Assembly (NCBI GenBank): GCA_030374735.1
Contig: JASCIV010000294.1
Coordinates: 1-26,049 of the forward strand
Reading direction: 5' to 3'
Length of the DNA stretch: 26,049 nucleotides
DNA from: Gracilaria caudata
Taxonomy: Eukaryota; Rhodophyta; Florideophyceae; Gracilariales; Gracilariaceae
The position numbers and the translations under genes were made by a program. Shown here piece by piece: positions 8,914 to 18,415 of this stretch. How positions within the stretch are numbered: position 1 is the stretch's first letter; every line of letters begins with the position of its first letter. The notes beneath the pieces were generated by a model that had not been told where the DNA came from, made no database searches, and was given only the letters and a program-made list of their open reading frames with translations.

Positions 8914-11199
8914 ATGGCTCGCGCGCAAGTCTGTCGCTTCTACGACGATGGTACATCCGGCGCTGCTCTACGCCGTCCCATAAAACGTCTCCCAGAGTTT
9001 CAGAACTCCACAGGGCTCTTCTATTCCGCTAAAGCGCGTCGGGCATCAGCTTCACCTCATCTTCTGCATCTTCCCCGTTCCGCTGTGCTTCAAATAACTT
9101 TTGTTTTAGCCGCTCTTCTCCTTTTCTTTGCTGCACATTCTCCTCGTGCGGTGCAAACGGCTGCTTCTGAGACTGCTCGTATCAATGGTGCACAAGTGTT
9201 GAACCGACTCGGACTTGCTGCCTTTACTGGAGGTGAGCAGCTTGCCACTGCTACCAGAGCAAACGTTCCACAGGAGCTTGTCAGGGAGGGTGTATCCTTG
9301 GCTGCGGTGTGCATGGGGCGTCATGAGACAGTTAAGAAGACAGTTCCAGCTTGGCTGGCCGTTAAAGACGTGGACGAAATTGTCTTAGTAGATTGGAGCT
9401 CAGACCCACCGCTTGAACCTGTTGTAAGGCAGATTGAGGGCGCCGATCGCATCAAGATTATTCGTGTCGAAGGAGAGGATAGTTGGATTCTGTCTCGAGC
9501 ATACAATCTGGCTATCAACTCCACTAGTTATGCCAATATTATTCGCACCGATTGTGACTATGAAGTTGGGCCGGATTTTGTTGCCGCGCATGAGGAGCTG
9601 ATTCGTCAGGCTATAGAAGAAACAGCTGCCACAGAGGAAGCAGATGAGAAGCACTATTACGCGGGTAACTACATTCTCGCCCGCAACGAAAATGAAGTAC
9701 ATCTTAACGGCGCCGTATTCATCCGCAGAAGAGATTTTTTGGACGTCGGGGGATATGACGAGCGAATTCAGACGTATGGATGGGATGACGAGGATCTGTA
9801 CAACCGACTGGGAGAGGCAGGCTTGAAGAAGAGAAATATCTCGTATGACCATGTATCACATGTCAAACATGGGAATGCTGGTCGTGCTCAATCGGGTGTG
9901 AAGTTTGCAGCAGTGGAAATAGATCTCAACTCGCTATTGTTAGAGAAACTGAAACCGTGGTCTAAGAACACCCAGATCGGAAGCAGATACGAAACGGACC
10001 CTTCTTCGGCTCCCACCTCGAAAAAGATTGTGATCCGTGCTGCTGCGAAACCGAAGTCGCTCAAGGACCTTGTTACTCCAGCCGAGTATGAGGAAGCTTG
10101 GGCCGAGGCCTTAGGACGTCGTCTACATGACAGTTATAAGGTTCCGTGGGACATTATCGCCGCAATGAGTATTAAACCGAAGGAGGTCTTGCTTCGCCGC
10201 CTGATGCAGAGGACGGAGAATCGAGAGAAAGCAAAACGTGCGGAGTTGGATGCCGCAGGGCGTCAAGGTGAGATAGTGGACGTCGACAGTTTGCCAATTC
10301 CACGTGTGCTCGTCTGTCATTGTATGCATGGTCTTGGCAACCGTATGCGCGCACTCGGTAGTTGCATGTCGTTCGCCAAAGAGACCAGTCGGGAACTGGT
10401 TGTTGTGTGGGAACCTGACAGTCATATTGAAGCGAAGTTGACCGACCTTTTCAAGACGCCTTTGGTAGTACTTGAGAAGATGCCAGTACAGTGGCCTTTT
10501 GCCGAAGTTGAGAAATGGGACTCGGTTTGGTCAGACTTCAAGTATCACAACTACATGGAAATGGAAGGCAATGGTGCAGTAAAAGGCGAGGTTATCCGTG
10601 ATCTACCCAACAAGCACATGTACTACAAGGGTGCCTACATAATGGAGGTCGAGAACAATGAGCTCACAAACTGGGAAAAAGATAACGATCAGTTGAGATC
10701 CCTCACTCCAGTTGATGACGTCACCCGTATGGTAGCCGCAATGGAGGGGAAGGGTCTTGGCTCAGAGAATGTGATTGGGCTCCATGTGCGGAACCGAACT
10801 CTCGCAAAGGATATAAAGAATGTAGATTTCATACAAGAGTACGGAGATGAAGCGACCAAGACTATGGATATGTGGCGCCACAAAAGCGGGGTTCATAATT
10901 TCGTGACGGAGATGGAGAAAATACTGAAGGCAAAACCGCGGACGAAGTTCTTCGTCGCCACTGACACTTTCGAGGTGATAGGGGAACTGGAAAAGAAGTA
11001 TGGCACTGATCGGATCCTTTCTTTCAAGCGATCGTGTGATGAGCGTGACGGACAGTGTGTGAAGTTTGCCCTAGCTGATCTGTACGCGCTTTCAATGTGC
11101 AAGACCTTATATGGGTCAAATTGGAGCTCGTTCACAGAAGCTGCGGAAAGGTTAGGTGGAGTGAAGGCCAAACTTGCAGGACAGGATTTCGGAGCTTAA
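8914..11199 (+). CDS. Type II membrane protein fusing two glycosyltransferase domains
   Basis: 761 residues from the ATG at 8914; the frame is open upstream to GTG 8758, but 8914 gives the normal Golgi layout. A basic cytoplasmic tail (about 1-56) is followed by a membrane anchor (57-75, AVLQITFVLAALLLFFAAH) and a lumenal part. Residues about 125-330 form a GT-A domain: VSLAAVCMGRHETV, a DxD-like DCD at 213-215, and GGYDERIQTYGWDDEDLYNRL at 279-299, the block shared by beta-1,4-galactosyl/GalNAc transferases (GT7) and chondroitin-type enzymes. Residues about 462-750 resemble GT-B fucosyltransferases (GT23/O-FucT/NodZ type): GLGNRMRALGS (473-483), IGLHVRNRTLAKD (621-633, an HxR nucleotide-sugar motif), FFVATD (679-684) and WSSFTEAAERLGG (737-749). 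It probably adds two sugars in turn to a glycoprotein or matrix polysaccharide in the Golgi. Donors and acceptor are inferred. Single exon. Confidence 0.85.
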   Translation: MARAQVCRFYDDGTSGAALRRPIKRLPEFQNSTGLFYSAKARRASASPHLLHLPRSAVLQITFVLAALLLFFAAHSPRAVQTAASETARINGAQVLNRLGLAAFTGGEQLATATRANVPQELVREGVSLAAVCMGRHETVKKTVPAWLAVKDVDEIVLVDWSSDPPLEPVVRQIEGADRIKIIRVEGEDSWILSRAYNLAINSTSYANIIRTDCDYEVGPDFVAAHEELIRQAIEETAATEEADEKHYYAGNYILARNENEVHLNGAVFIRRRDFLDVGGYDERIQTYGWDDEDLYNRLGEAGLKKRNISYDHVSHVKHGNAGRAQSGVKFAAVEIDLNSLLLEKLKPWSKNTQIGSRYETDPSSAPTSKKIVIRAAAKPKSLKDLVTPAEYEEAWAEALGRRLHDSYKVPWDIIAAMSIKPKEVLLRRLMQRTENREKAKRAELDAAGRQGEIVDVDSLPIPRVLVCHCMHGLGNRMRALGSCMSFAKETSRELVVVWEPDSHIEAKLTDLFKTPLVVLEKMPVQWPFAEVEKWDSVWSDFKYHNYMEMEGNGAVKGEVIRDLPNKHMYYKGAYIMEVENNELTNWEKDNDQLRSLTPVDDVTRMVAAMEGKGLGSENVIGLHVRNRTLAKDIKNVDFIQEYGDEATKTMDMWRHKSGVHNFVTEMEKILKAKPRTKFFVATDTFEVIGELEKKYGTDRILSFKRSCDERDGQCVKFALADLYALSMCKTLYGSNWSSFTEAAERLGGVKAKLAGQDFGA

Positions 11200-12153
11200 G
11201 CAGACGCGTCCGTCTGCCTGAGCCTGTGCTGTGTGATACAGCTGCACGCGTGCTCGAGCGAACACATGCATGAACCATGTCCTGACACTTTCTTCCGTCT
11301 ATGCTATTGTTCTTTCTTGGCGTCGTTTCATTCGTTTGTAGTCTCATGCCCTTTCACCACACTATCTCTTCCTACACTTGCCGTGCCCCTGTATTTTATC
11401 GTCTTCACTGAGCATTGTCTCCAACTTCAAACACCTCGTGCACTTTGCTCTTTCGGACAATGACCTTGATATAGATGTTCTCACGATTTGGCTATCGTGT
11501 CAGCTGCCCAAATCTCTGTCGCCGGGATTGTAACAGATATATACAACACGGCAGATGAAACTTGAATCGTGGGCCTCTTAAGCTGATGAGGCCGCACGTA
11601 TTTACTTGCCCGTTACCCAATCTTCAAATGTTCGTCTTAAAAGGTTTGTGTGACTCGAGCTTGCTTCAGGAACGTTCTGCTAGCAGTACCAGGAGAATGT
11701 ATACAGCACCTAGAATGTTTTTGTTCAGTGTGGTTGAGCTTTGACATTGGTTTTCTGACTGGCTCGTTCAGAGAATATCGCGGCTTGATTCGATCGACGC
11801 GACTGTGTTCCATATCCCCTGCCTCATGCGGAATGGAAGTGTTTGATATCTGTTGAGGTATGGGTGTTGTGTACTTCCACGGTGATGGTCTATCTTGAAC
11901 GACATAAGAGTGTGGCTGCACGTTTCGAGTTGTGGTCAACTGCTAGCCCTTTGGTGTAAACATTGTTGTTTCAAAGACTCCATATAAAAAGGAACGTGAT
12001 GTTGTATCTGAAACAAGTACGTTCTTTCTCTCGTTTATGAAGACGCGTGCGCTAATTCCTCGCACGCGTGGGTTTGCTAATGACCCAACATCCTATAAAA
12101 CCTCTATACCGCAGCCATTGACGACTAATTAGTAGCTGTGCTACACTCATAGC
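11200..12153. other. 3' flank of the glycosyltransferase gene and spacer
   Basis: A perfect 7-bp-stem hairpin (GCAGACG, loop CGTC, CGTCTGC; 11200-11217) follows the TAA stop immediately. A second perfect 9-bp inverted repeat (ACGCGTGCG/CGCACGCGT with a 9-base loop) sits at 12043-12069. No convincing gene is present; the short frames are noise. Confidence 0.5.
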
Positions 12154-12895
12154 CAGGGGCGGAACGCAATCGATTGGATTGCAATTAATTGCAATCCCAA
12201 TGATGGCAATCAGGGATTGCTCTCTCCTAAGAAGATTGCAATTCGATGGAAGAACCGTTTACAATCTTCCCATCAAATTTCCCAACAAGACACCCATCAC
12301 AACTTGCGGTGGGCACCATGATAGACACTGAACCATTATCGATAATGGAGATCAGTTAAATGAATACATCGGATGGTAGACCAAAAGCATAACGGCTTAA
12401 TCATCGCCCCGTGCGTCATCCTATTTCTTGGGCTAACCATCGCGAAGAGCGACTATAAGAATTGTCAATCTCTATGTCTGGTTGGCTGTGTCAGGTTGAT
12501 TGCTACACGTATAATATTTTTACGTGTGAATGCAAGGCTTTTGAACCTTGACTTGGTTCGAGAGGCACTGTACCAGTCCAGAAGTCATGATCAGGTAGAG
12601 CAGTAGTAGTTTTAATTTTTGTTTTAAGTCATGGTTTTCCATATTACGATACAGAGTTGCAATTGAAGCCAAGAAGAGCTGGGTTGGACAAGAAAAAGGT
12701 GATTGCCGTTGAGATTGGGTCTTACTTTTTGTGGGGTGAAATTGATGGGACATGTGGAAGACGGATTGCAATCTGATGTACGATTGCAAGGTGGGATTGC
12801 CATCTGATGGATGATTGCTAACGGTAATTGCAATCCCTTGCAAGATTGCCGGGAAAGATTGCAATCCCTCGCCCATCAGATTGGTTCCGTCCCTG
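12154..12895. mobile_element. Non-autonomous hAT-like element with subterminal ATTGCAAT repeats
   Basis: The left end CAGGGGCGGAACGCAATC (12154) matches the inverse complement of the right end, CAGGGACGGAACCAATC (ending 12895). CAGGG(G)CGG is the usual start of hAT-superfamily inverted repeats. Both subterminal zones (12170-12250 and 12760-12880) are packed with copies of GATTGCAAT/GATTGC in both orientations, as expected for transposase-binding sites. The 742-bp interior lacks any transposase. The 8-bp flanks (12146-12153 and 12896-12903) agree at only about half the positions, so the target duplication is decayed or the insertion is old. Confidence 0.75.
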
Positions 12896-13600
12896 CTTCA
12901 AACGAGTCGTTTGAAACGAAATGAGTCACTGCGTTAAGACGAGAAAGTGTTAGATCTCTTAGGTGTTTTCGACGGCAGGGCGATGCGCTACCGACGCTTA
13001 TCGCCTCGTCCTCTCATGAATCTCTTCACTCATCCTCTAGAGACCGTTGGCAGAGTGGGACACCAACACGAAGCACTCCCGCATGTAGCACATTGCCCAC
13101 TCAAGAAACCATGAGTAGCATCATGCTACCTTACGACACAACCAGGAGAGCATTACCCAGGTCCGCGAGGGTGACCGGCAAGGTAACCGATTGCTTGGGC
13201 AAGAATCTCGACCTCGCGCCGAGAGACTCAGGGTCCTCGTTGACTGCTACTTGTACTGTATAATGCATATATATATATATATATATATATTGCAACCCCC
13301 AATTGTATGCTTCGTTGTCGACCATCGGGCAGCGAAGCACTTTTTGTCTTTTTATCATGTCTTACAAGAATCGGGAACTTTCGGATCTTAGCTGTTGGTG
13401 CTGCCATCAGATACCTCTAAAGGGTTCTTGCGAACCTTACAATGAAAATCCTTATAACCTTCTACCCCTCTCTCTAGCGATGCGCAAGCTGCGACATCTC
13501 AGCACGGTTCTCCAGGCAAGAAGACTTCTGCATTGCAGTTGCTTGTTCAACCTTTGTCGCACATCCCGCTTTCTGTAGTTTTCTGCTTCGTAAGCCTGAA
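12896..13600. other. Spacer, nothing recognised apart from an AT microsatellite
   Basis: Short overlapping frames on both strands only. Several frames cross the AT repeat and read as Tyr-Ile runs, showing that they are not genes. Confidence 0.5.
13267..13290. repeat. (AT)12 microsatellite
   Basis: An uninterrupted AT dinucleotide run of 24 bases. Confidence 0.95.
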
Positions 13601-13799
13601 ACATGTCGGCGTCCGTTAGAGATCTAACCGCTGATCCGTTTCGACTCCCTCAAGGAGAGGAAAGACAGACACACCACAGGAACCGGGATTGCATAAGCCT
13701 TTACCATTTCTAAACTCCGCGAATGCTCTCTATCTCGTGATCTTTGCAAAGCAAGTTTGAAGCGGAACACCAGCCTTGGTGGGAAAATGGAGAGGCCTT

Positions 13800-14420
13800 G
13801 TGGCCCCGGACGCACTCTTCGGGAACGCTGCTGAAGAAACTAAACAGGCCATTACCTTGCAAAGAAAACATCCCCTCAATGCCTCATAGTCATCATAACT
13901 GGAATGAGGAACACTGCTCTTGAGCGAAGACAAAGCAACAACGTCATATCTTTGCAATCCGGTGAAAAAACGTCTGCGACCCTTGATGTCGTTAAACTGG
14001 TCCCGGCGATTGGCGCACCAATCGCTGCCCCAAACTCGGGAAGTCATTAACTCGCATAAGTGATCGGCACACCGAGAGATGCGAAAGGCCGAGGTGACGC
14101 TCGCGCAGTTTTACGCTGGGCACGTGCCGTCGCTTCACCCGGTTGCGTCTTACATGGAAAAGAAGACTTTACGATGCGATTGTGGAACAAACGCAAAGAA
14201 GGATCCGAATCATTTTGTTTTGCGTTGTCGTTTCACACATGCATCTAGGCGCGAGCTTTTTAAGGGGCTGCCTCGCTCTGCTAGGCGTACAGTGCAAAGT
14301 TTGATTAGACAAGTGCCACAGAAGTTTTTGGCCTTCCTAAAGAGAGAAAGCTTTCTTTGAAAGCTTTATTGCAGCTTAGTAATTAGAAGCTGCTGTCCAC
14401 AATAAAGAAGAAGAAAGAAG
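13800..14420 (+). pseudogene. LINE ORF2 3' end (CCHC region) and tail, copy 2
   Basis: The frame 14079-14360 encodes a 93-residue C-terminal piece of a non-LTR retrotransposon ORF2: EVTLAQFYAGHVPSLHP, then LRCDCGTNAKKDPNHFVLRC, then SRRELFKGLPRSARR and KFLAFLKRESFL. The CxC...H...C pattern and position match the zinc-binding end of LINE reverse transcriptases, and the piece is homologous to the minus-strand copy at 1710-2000. The frame is closed upstream by TGA at about 14060; the ATG at 14079 is simply an internal Met. Weak coding traces upstream (13905-14047, DVVKLVPAIGAPIA) may belong to the same or a neighbouring copy. The 3' tail carries AATAAAG at 14399 and an AAGAAGAAAGAAG run, a LINE-style simple-sequence tail. 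Confidence 0.75.
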
Positions 14421-14449
14421 CAGAAGCACACCGGCCGCTTCCCCGGACT

Positions 14450-14640
14450 CGGGATGTCGCTAAGGGCAATAGGCCAGGCGATCGGCCAGCTTGGCGATTG
14501 CCCTTATGGACCTGGTTGGTACGTCGCCAATAGACCCCCGACTAGCTGCACGCAAGCTGCAGACCATGAGCCGATCATCGGGAAACGATCGCACTATTCC
14601 TACCGTTTTTTTCCTGGCTTTCCCCCCACCCTATGCCATA
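14450..14640 (+). repeat. Dispersed repeat X, copy A
   Basis: Starts ACTCGGGATGTCGCTAAG and matches copy B at 14868-15040 through blocks such as CGGCCAGCTTG, GACCTGG.TGG.ACGTCG, CTGCACGCA and GCCGATCATC. Its translation QAIGQLGDCPYGPGWYVANR parallels copy B's AGQLAGRGPGWHVVKCPR, so the similarity extends to protein level. Probably a fragment of a mobile element; the family is not recognised. Confidence 0.6.
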
Positions 14641-14867
14641 GAGTGACTACTCAAACGGAGGCAACCGTGTGTTTTTCTCCATGGTTTTACTCGGGGATTC
14701 TATTACTCTTTTACTCAGGATCGGAGAACGATATGAAGCGACTGGATGCTCTTACATCTGGTCTTGCCAATGAAATGAAGGCTGGGTGAAGGAGTCATTG
14801 TAGATTTGCAGCCAGTCGCTAGGTTTTCCTGAAGACATACTATAGGTAGGTGGGTGAAATAAGCAAA

Positions 14868-15040
14868 ACTCGGGAGGTCGTTAAACTCGTCCAAGTGGCC
14901 GGTCAGCTTGCCGGTCGTGGACCTGGGTGGCACGTCGTAAAATGTCCCCGTCTATCTGCACGCACGCAGTAGGTCACTAGCCGATCATCTAATGAAGATC
15001 CTACCGCCGTTTCCCTGAATTTTTCCCTTGAAGGACGAGC
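14868..15040 (+). repeat. Dispersed repeat X, copy B
   Basis: Starts ACTCGGGAGGTCGTTAAAC, about 417 bp after copy A and in the same orientation. Reads TREVVKLVQVAGQLAGR, then GPGWHVVKCPRLSARTQ before a stop. The opening words (GA.GTCGTTAAACT) also occur at 13984 (DVVKLVPAIG) and, degraded, at 14035, so at least three related starts lie within 1 kb. Confidence 0.6.
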
Positions 15041-15195
15041 TCCGACGGAGCCACTGGATGGGGTTTTCCAGGGGTTTTCTTGGAGGGTCTGCACTGGGTT
15101 TGGATGACGGTGAAAGGCTGCGGGGCGGTTCTTGCACCTGATCTCGCCGAAGATATGAGAGTTGGGTGGTAAGGGCGCCGGTCATGGTTTATTGA

Positions 15196-15556
15196 GTGGC
15201 CGACGTTGCACATGCGGAGCGCCTTGTCGTGGTGTGCCCCTTAGCCGACGGTCTCTGGAGGTTGAATGAAGAGGTTTTGATGAAGACGATAAGCGTTGGT
15301 GCCGAAACGCCCGCGTTTGAAAACACCGAAGAGATCTTATACTTTCTTGTCGTTGCCCAGTGTGTGTGGCACAACTATTCTTCTGTAGTTAGTGGTTGCG
15401 GTTTGGAGGTGTTGTAGGTGTCGGGGTCTTTAGCAAACCCCTACGTACAAGCGAATTAGCGTCCGTATTCGCAAAAGAGAGAGAGAGAAATAAGCAAGCC
15501 CCTAGTGTTACGAGAAATCAACGTACGCGCTCATATAAAAAGAGAAGAAAAGCGTC
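15196..15556 (+). pseudogene. Possible end of a second LINE family with duplicated 3' tail
   Basis: An open frame at 15196-15417 (73 residues, no convincing start) reads ERLVVVCPLADGLWRLNEEV, then EILYFLVVAQCVWHNY. The order H/VxxCPxAxxLW followed by a hydrophobic AxxxW stretch resembles the C-terminus of some LINE ORF2 proteins. It is followed by two diverged direct copies of a 60-bp tail: about 15433-15490 (AGCAAACCCCTACGT, ending in a GA microsatellite) and 15494-15556 (AGCAAGCCCCTAGTG, ending ATAAAAAGAG). Tail duplication is common at LINE 3' ends. The assignment is tentative. Confidence 0.35.
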
Positions 15557-16066
15557 TATCGCTCCTTGAGTCTGACTCGTTATTGTCGTGCCGTAGCACG
15601 GCTGGTAACCGCGTTAGCGATGTAGCAACATTCTGGGTGCTTGCTCTTATACCGAACTTTGGAGAGCTGGATCTGAAATCTTAACACTCCCATCCTCCAA
15701 GCTGCAAGCGAGATTAATTCCCGTTTCCAAGCACGGTGCGTTTGTAAAGACGAATGTGTGCTTACACGGCTGTATTTCTTGAAGTCAGTGAATGCATTCA
15801 TGAAGAGTATATCTACATATATGTCTATGCCCCGCCACAGGTTCTGGAATCCATGAATCCTATCTTTGGAAGAGCCATTGTCCCTTACGCGGAACACAGC
15901 TGAAAATGGAAATTTGTTTCACGTTGAGCTTCGATATTCATTAACGATTGGTTATCAAACACTGCGAGGTACCAAAGATCTTTGGCACAGACGGCAAACC
16001 CGGCAAAGCAAGGGCCAATGAAACCCGTAGTCCTTACCCGTTCGCTGTGCCCCTGTAGTAGCAGTC
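15557..16066. other. 3' flank of the Hint gene
   Basis: Downstream of the minus-strand Hint gene. Frames here on the minus strand (15580-15897, 15885-16115) start at GTG or overlap the Hint gene and are not supported. Confidence 0.45.
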
Positions 16067-17683
16067 TCACCCGTTCCAGAACAGCAGAGAATGCAGCCCG
16101 TCTCTCAACAACCACCCATGTATCCAGTGCTTCGCACCAATCACAAAAGCAGCTCTAAAAGGAGACAATAGCCCTTGGGCAGCTGCCGCCGGAATTGCAC
16201 CAGTGAAACAGCTGCAAAGGATCCCGTCAACAACAATCTCGCCATTAATCGTGTGAGGATTGTATAATCCCCATCCCAATTCCTTGTCTACCTGTACAAC
16301 CCTTTCACCTCCGTACTGCCCATTCACATACTCTCCCTTCCTCACCAAACCCGCATTTTTCATTTTGCCGTTCACATACAAGCTGTGTTCGCTGGACAGA
16401 TATAGACTATGATTCTTCGTGAGAATCTTAACGAATTCAGAGTAAACATCATGTGACCTGTGGGAGAACGTATAAATCGGCGAATATTTTCCTTCTGAAA
16501 CCAATATTTCATCGCCAACTTGCACCTCTTCCATTGTTAAGAGGGCGCCATCACGTCTTTGCACGGTCGAAGAACCAGGAAAACATGATCGAATCCCTTG
16601 TAGAATCGGAGGTGTATATGATTCACTTCCATCGGATATATCACTCTCCTCACCAACTATCGTGCCTGGCCTGCCACCGCCTGTCGAACTAATGGGCGCA
16701 CCGCTCCCGCTTCCATTCGAAGCCTCAGCAATCGCTGCTCCCGATGGACTTTGGACTGAAGCGCTCCCTTCTTCCGAACCGTTCGCAACATTTTCCCCTT
16801 CCGCTATCCCCTCGCTGTCTTCGGCAGTGTTCGTGTCCGTACTGATCGAATCCAAGCTCGTGTCGGACGCTTCTGGTATTGGAGCCGGCGTCAACTGGCT
16901 CACAGAATCCATTGAAGCTGAATTATCTGATTCGGAGCCGGAAGGAATACCGAGATGATGTTGTTTGTCTTCCATGATTTGACATTTCCTCCAAATGCTT
17001 TGTTCATCACACTGTATTGCCACAAGAACATCTCGCAAGAACTTCTGAATATCGTCATTCATCACAACTTCAGGATTAGTCTGCCAGTCTTCTGCAGCTT
17101 CACTGCGCACCCAATCAGTCAGCTGATCACATATAGAAACGTCATTAGAAAATGACCCAAAGGACTTGATGGAAGGAAATATCTTACAGACGTCGTATGT
17201 GGCGTGTGCCGGACAATTTCCCCTCCTCTCCGACCATAATGATGGAGAAGAAGTTGAATGACGTTGAGAGAGATGTGTATAATCAAGAGCTTCAACGCCC
17301 ATTGGAATACAATCACAACATTGTTCGCAAACAGAATATAGAAAGTAGTCCAACTCGCTCCGGGCAGATTCGTCACCATCCTTTAAATGAGTCAAAGCAG
17401 AAGCACGTCTGATGTCACAAGGATTATCATCCACGTATTGCTGTAACGTGCCGATACACATTGAAGATGAAGTATCATAGATTCGATCACATTGCTCAAA
17501 CGATCCATCGTTCAAAGTTTCTCGTAAAGGGCAATGAGAACAAATAGAACGTGGTATCTTGACTGAAGCGCACTGGACCTCATTGTGGGGCGAACCCTTC
17601 GCACCATGACAGGGGAAGAACGAGCCAGCCGCAGCTGCTCGTAAGTACATTGCTAGTACCCACAAGAGATACAAAGAAGTCAT
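16067..17683 (-). CDS. Secreted cysteine-rich protein with C-terminal hedgehog-type Hint (Hog) domain
   Basis: 538 residues from the ATG at 17681-17683, chosen over an upstream TTG because it opens a clean signal peptide (1-19, cut before GSFFPC). Residues 25-234 hold 16 cysteines and form a secreted domain I do not recognise. Residues 241-366 are a Ser/Gly/Glu-rich linker. From Cys367 a hedgehog-type Hint domain follows: nucleophile CFPGSSTV, DGALLTMEEVQVGDEIL, an ILTKNHSLYLSSEHSLY block with His433 (TxxH motif with Ser for Thr), and NPHTINGEIVVDGILCSCF (475-493). The tail AIPAAAAQGLLSPFRAA... resembles the post-Hint region of Hedgehog and Hog proteins. Such domains cut themselves off by an N-S acyl shift at the Cys and may attach a lipid to the N-terminal part. 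Self-cleavage is expected here; whether sterol or water is the acceptor cannot be seen. Confidence 0.85.
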   Translation of the reverse strand: MTSLYLLWVLAMYLRAAAAGSFFPCHGAKGSPHNEVQCASVKIPRSICSHCPLRETLNDGSFEQCDRIYDTSSSMCIGTLQQYVDDNPCDIRRASALTHLKDGDESARSELDYFLYSVCEQCCDCIPMGVEALDYTHLSQRHSTSSPSLWSERRGNCPAHATYDVCKIFPSIKSFGSFSNDVSICDQLTDWVRSEAAEDWQTNPEVVMNDDIQKFLRDVLVAIQCDEQSIWRKCQIMEDKQHHLGIPSGSESDNSASMDSVSQLTPAPIPEASDTSLDSISTDTNTAEDSEGIAEGENVANGSEEGSASVQSPSGAAIAEASNGSGSGAPISSTGGGRPGTIVGEESDISDGSESYTPPILQGIRSCFPGSSTVQRRDGALLTMEEVQVGDEILVSEGKYSPIYTFSHRSHDVYSEFVKILTKNHSLYLSSEHSLYVNGKMKNAGLVRKGEYVNGQYGGERVVQVDKELGWGLYNPHTINGEIVVDGILCSCFTGAIPAAAAQGLLSPFRAAFVIGAKHWIHGWLLRDGLHSLLFWNG

Positions 17684-17903
17684 ATCGCCAAAACCGCAAT
17701 CACTTCCTTCTTCACTTCGAGGAGCCGCCCTCAACCCTCGAGCCCCTAAGAAAGAAAGAGGAAGACCGGAATTGACTCACGGCGGGAAACTCGTATGCAC
17801 ACACGACGAAACCAAAATTGTCGATCGGTTAAAGAAAAAGTTTGAAACGAAGCATTGGACGTCGAGCTCGTCCGACGACAAGGGAAATGCTCGTCTTATG
17901 AAT

Positions 17904-18201
17904 GTACGAAGGTACCTTTGGTACAACGGTAGTACCTAACCTGCAACGGAACCTCTATCCACGACCCACATCTGTCATCGACTGCAACCGTCTGACGTCA
18001 TACGAGGGTAGAAGCAATTCAAATACCCTTGTACCCCCTGTAGACAGGCAAGAAATGCCATGACCAATCTATCATAACCGTATTTTTATTTCTAACGGCT
18101 ATCTTAGCAGTTCCTTTATATGATTTGGAATTTTTGTTTATGGTTTGAAGAAATCTAGAACAGAAGGATAAGGCTACCCTTGGTACAAAAGGTACCTGTA
18201 C
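17904..18201. mobile_element. Inverted-repeat element (MITE candidate) with GGTACC ends
   Basis: The left end (17904-17937, GTACGAAGGTACCTTTGGTAC...GGTAG) matches the inverse complement of the right end (18170-18201, GTAC.AGGTACCTTTTGTACC...GGGTAG) at about 26 of 30 positions. The roughly 300-bp interior is AT-rich in its second half and non-coding. Exact borders and target duplication are unclear. It lies between the start of the Hint gene (minus) and the start of the 18416 gene (plus), so it occupies their shared promoter region. Confidence 0.55.
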
Positions 18202-18415
18202 CTCTTAGATATCCGCGGATTCTGAAGGTTTCACGTTCGCAACTTCTCCGCTGTGGCACGCACGCAGCCTCAGCCCTCGGGACTCTCGCAGCGTTGCACT
18301 TTTGCACCACGGAGTTGCTCGCACACCGCCGCTCGCCGTCCTCCCGTCTGCTCATGAGCGCGGCGCCCGCAACGCTCACTACGAGCCACACACCCCGTGC
18401 GTCATCGCCCGCGTT

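Noticed and set aside
9090..11171. Several minus-strand frames inside the glycosyltransferase gene
   Set aside because: They are antisense shadows of the strongly supported plus-strand gene.
15580..15897. 105-residue minus-strand frame after the Hint gene
   Set aside because: GTG start, no recognisable domain, and no upstream ATG.
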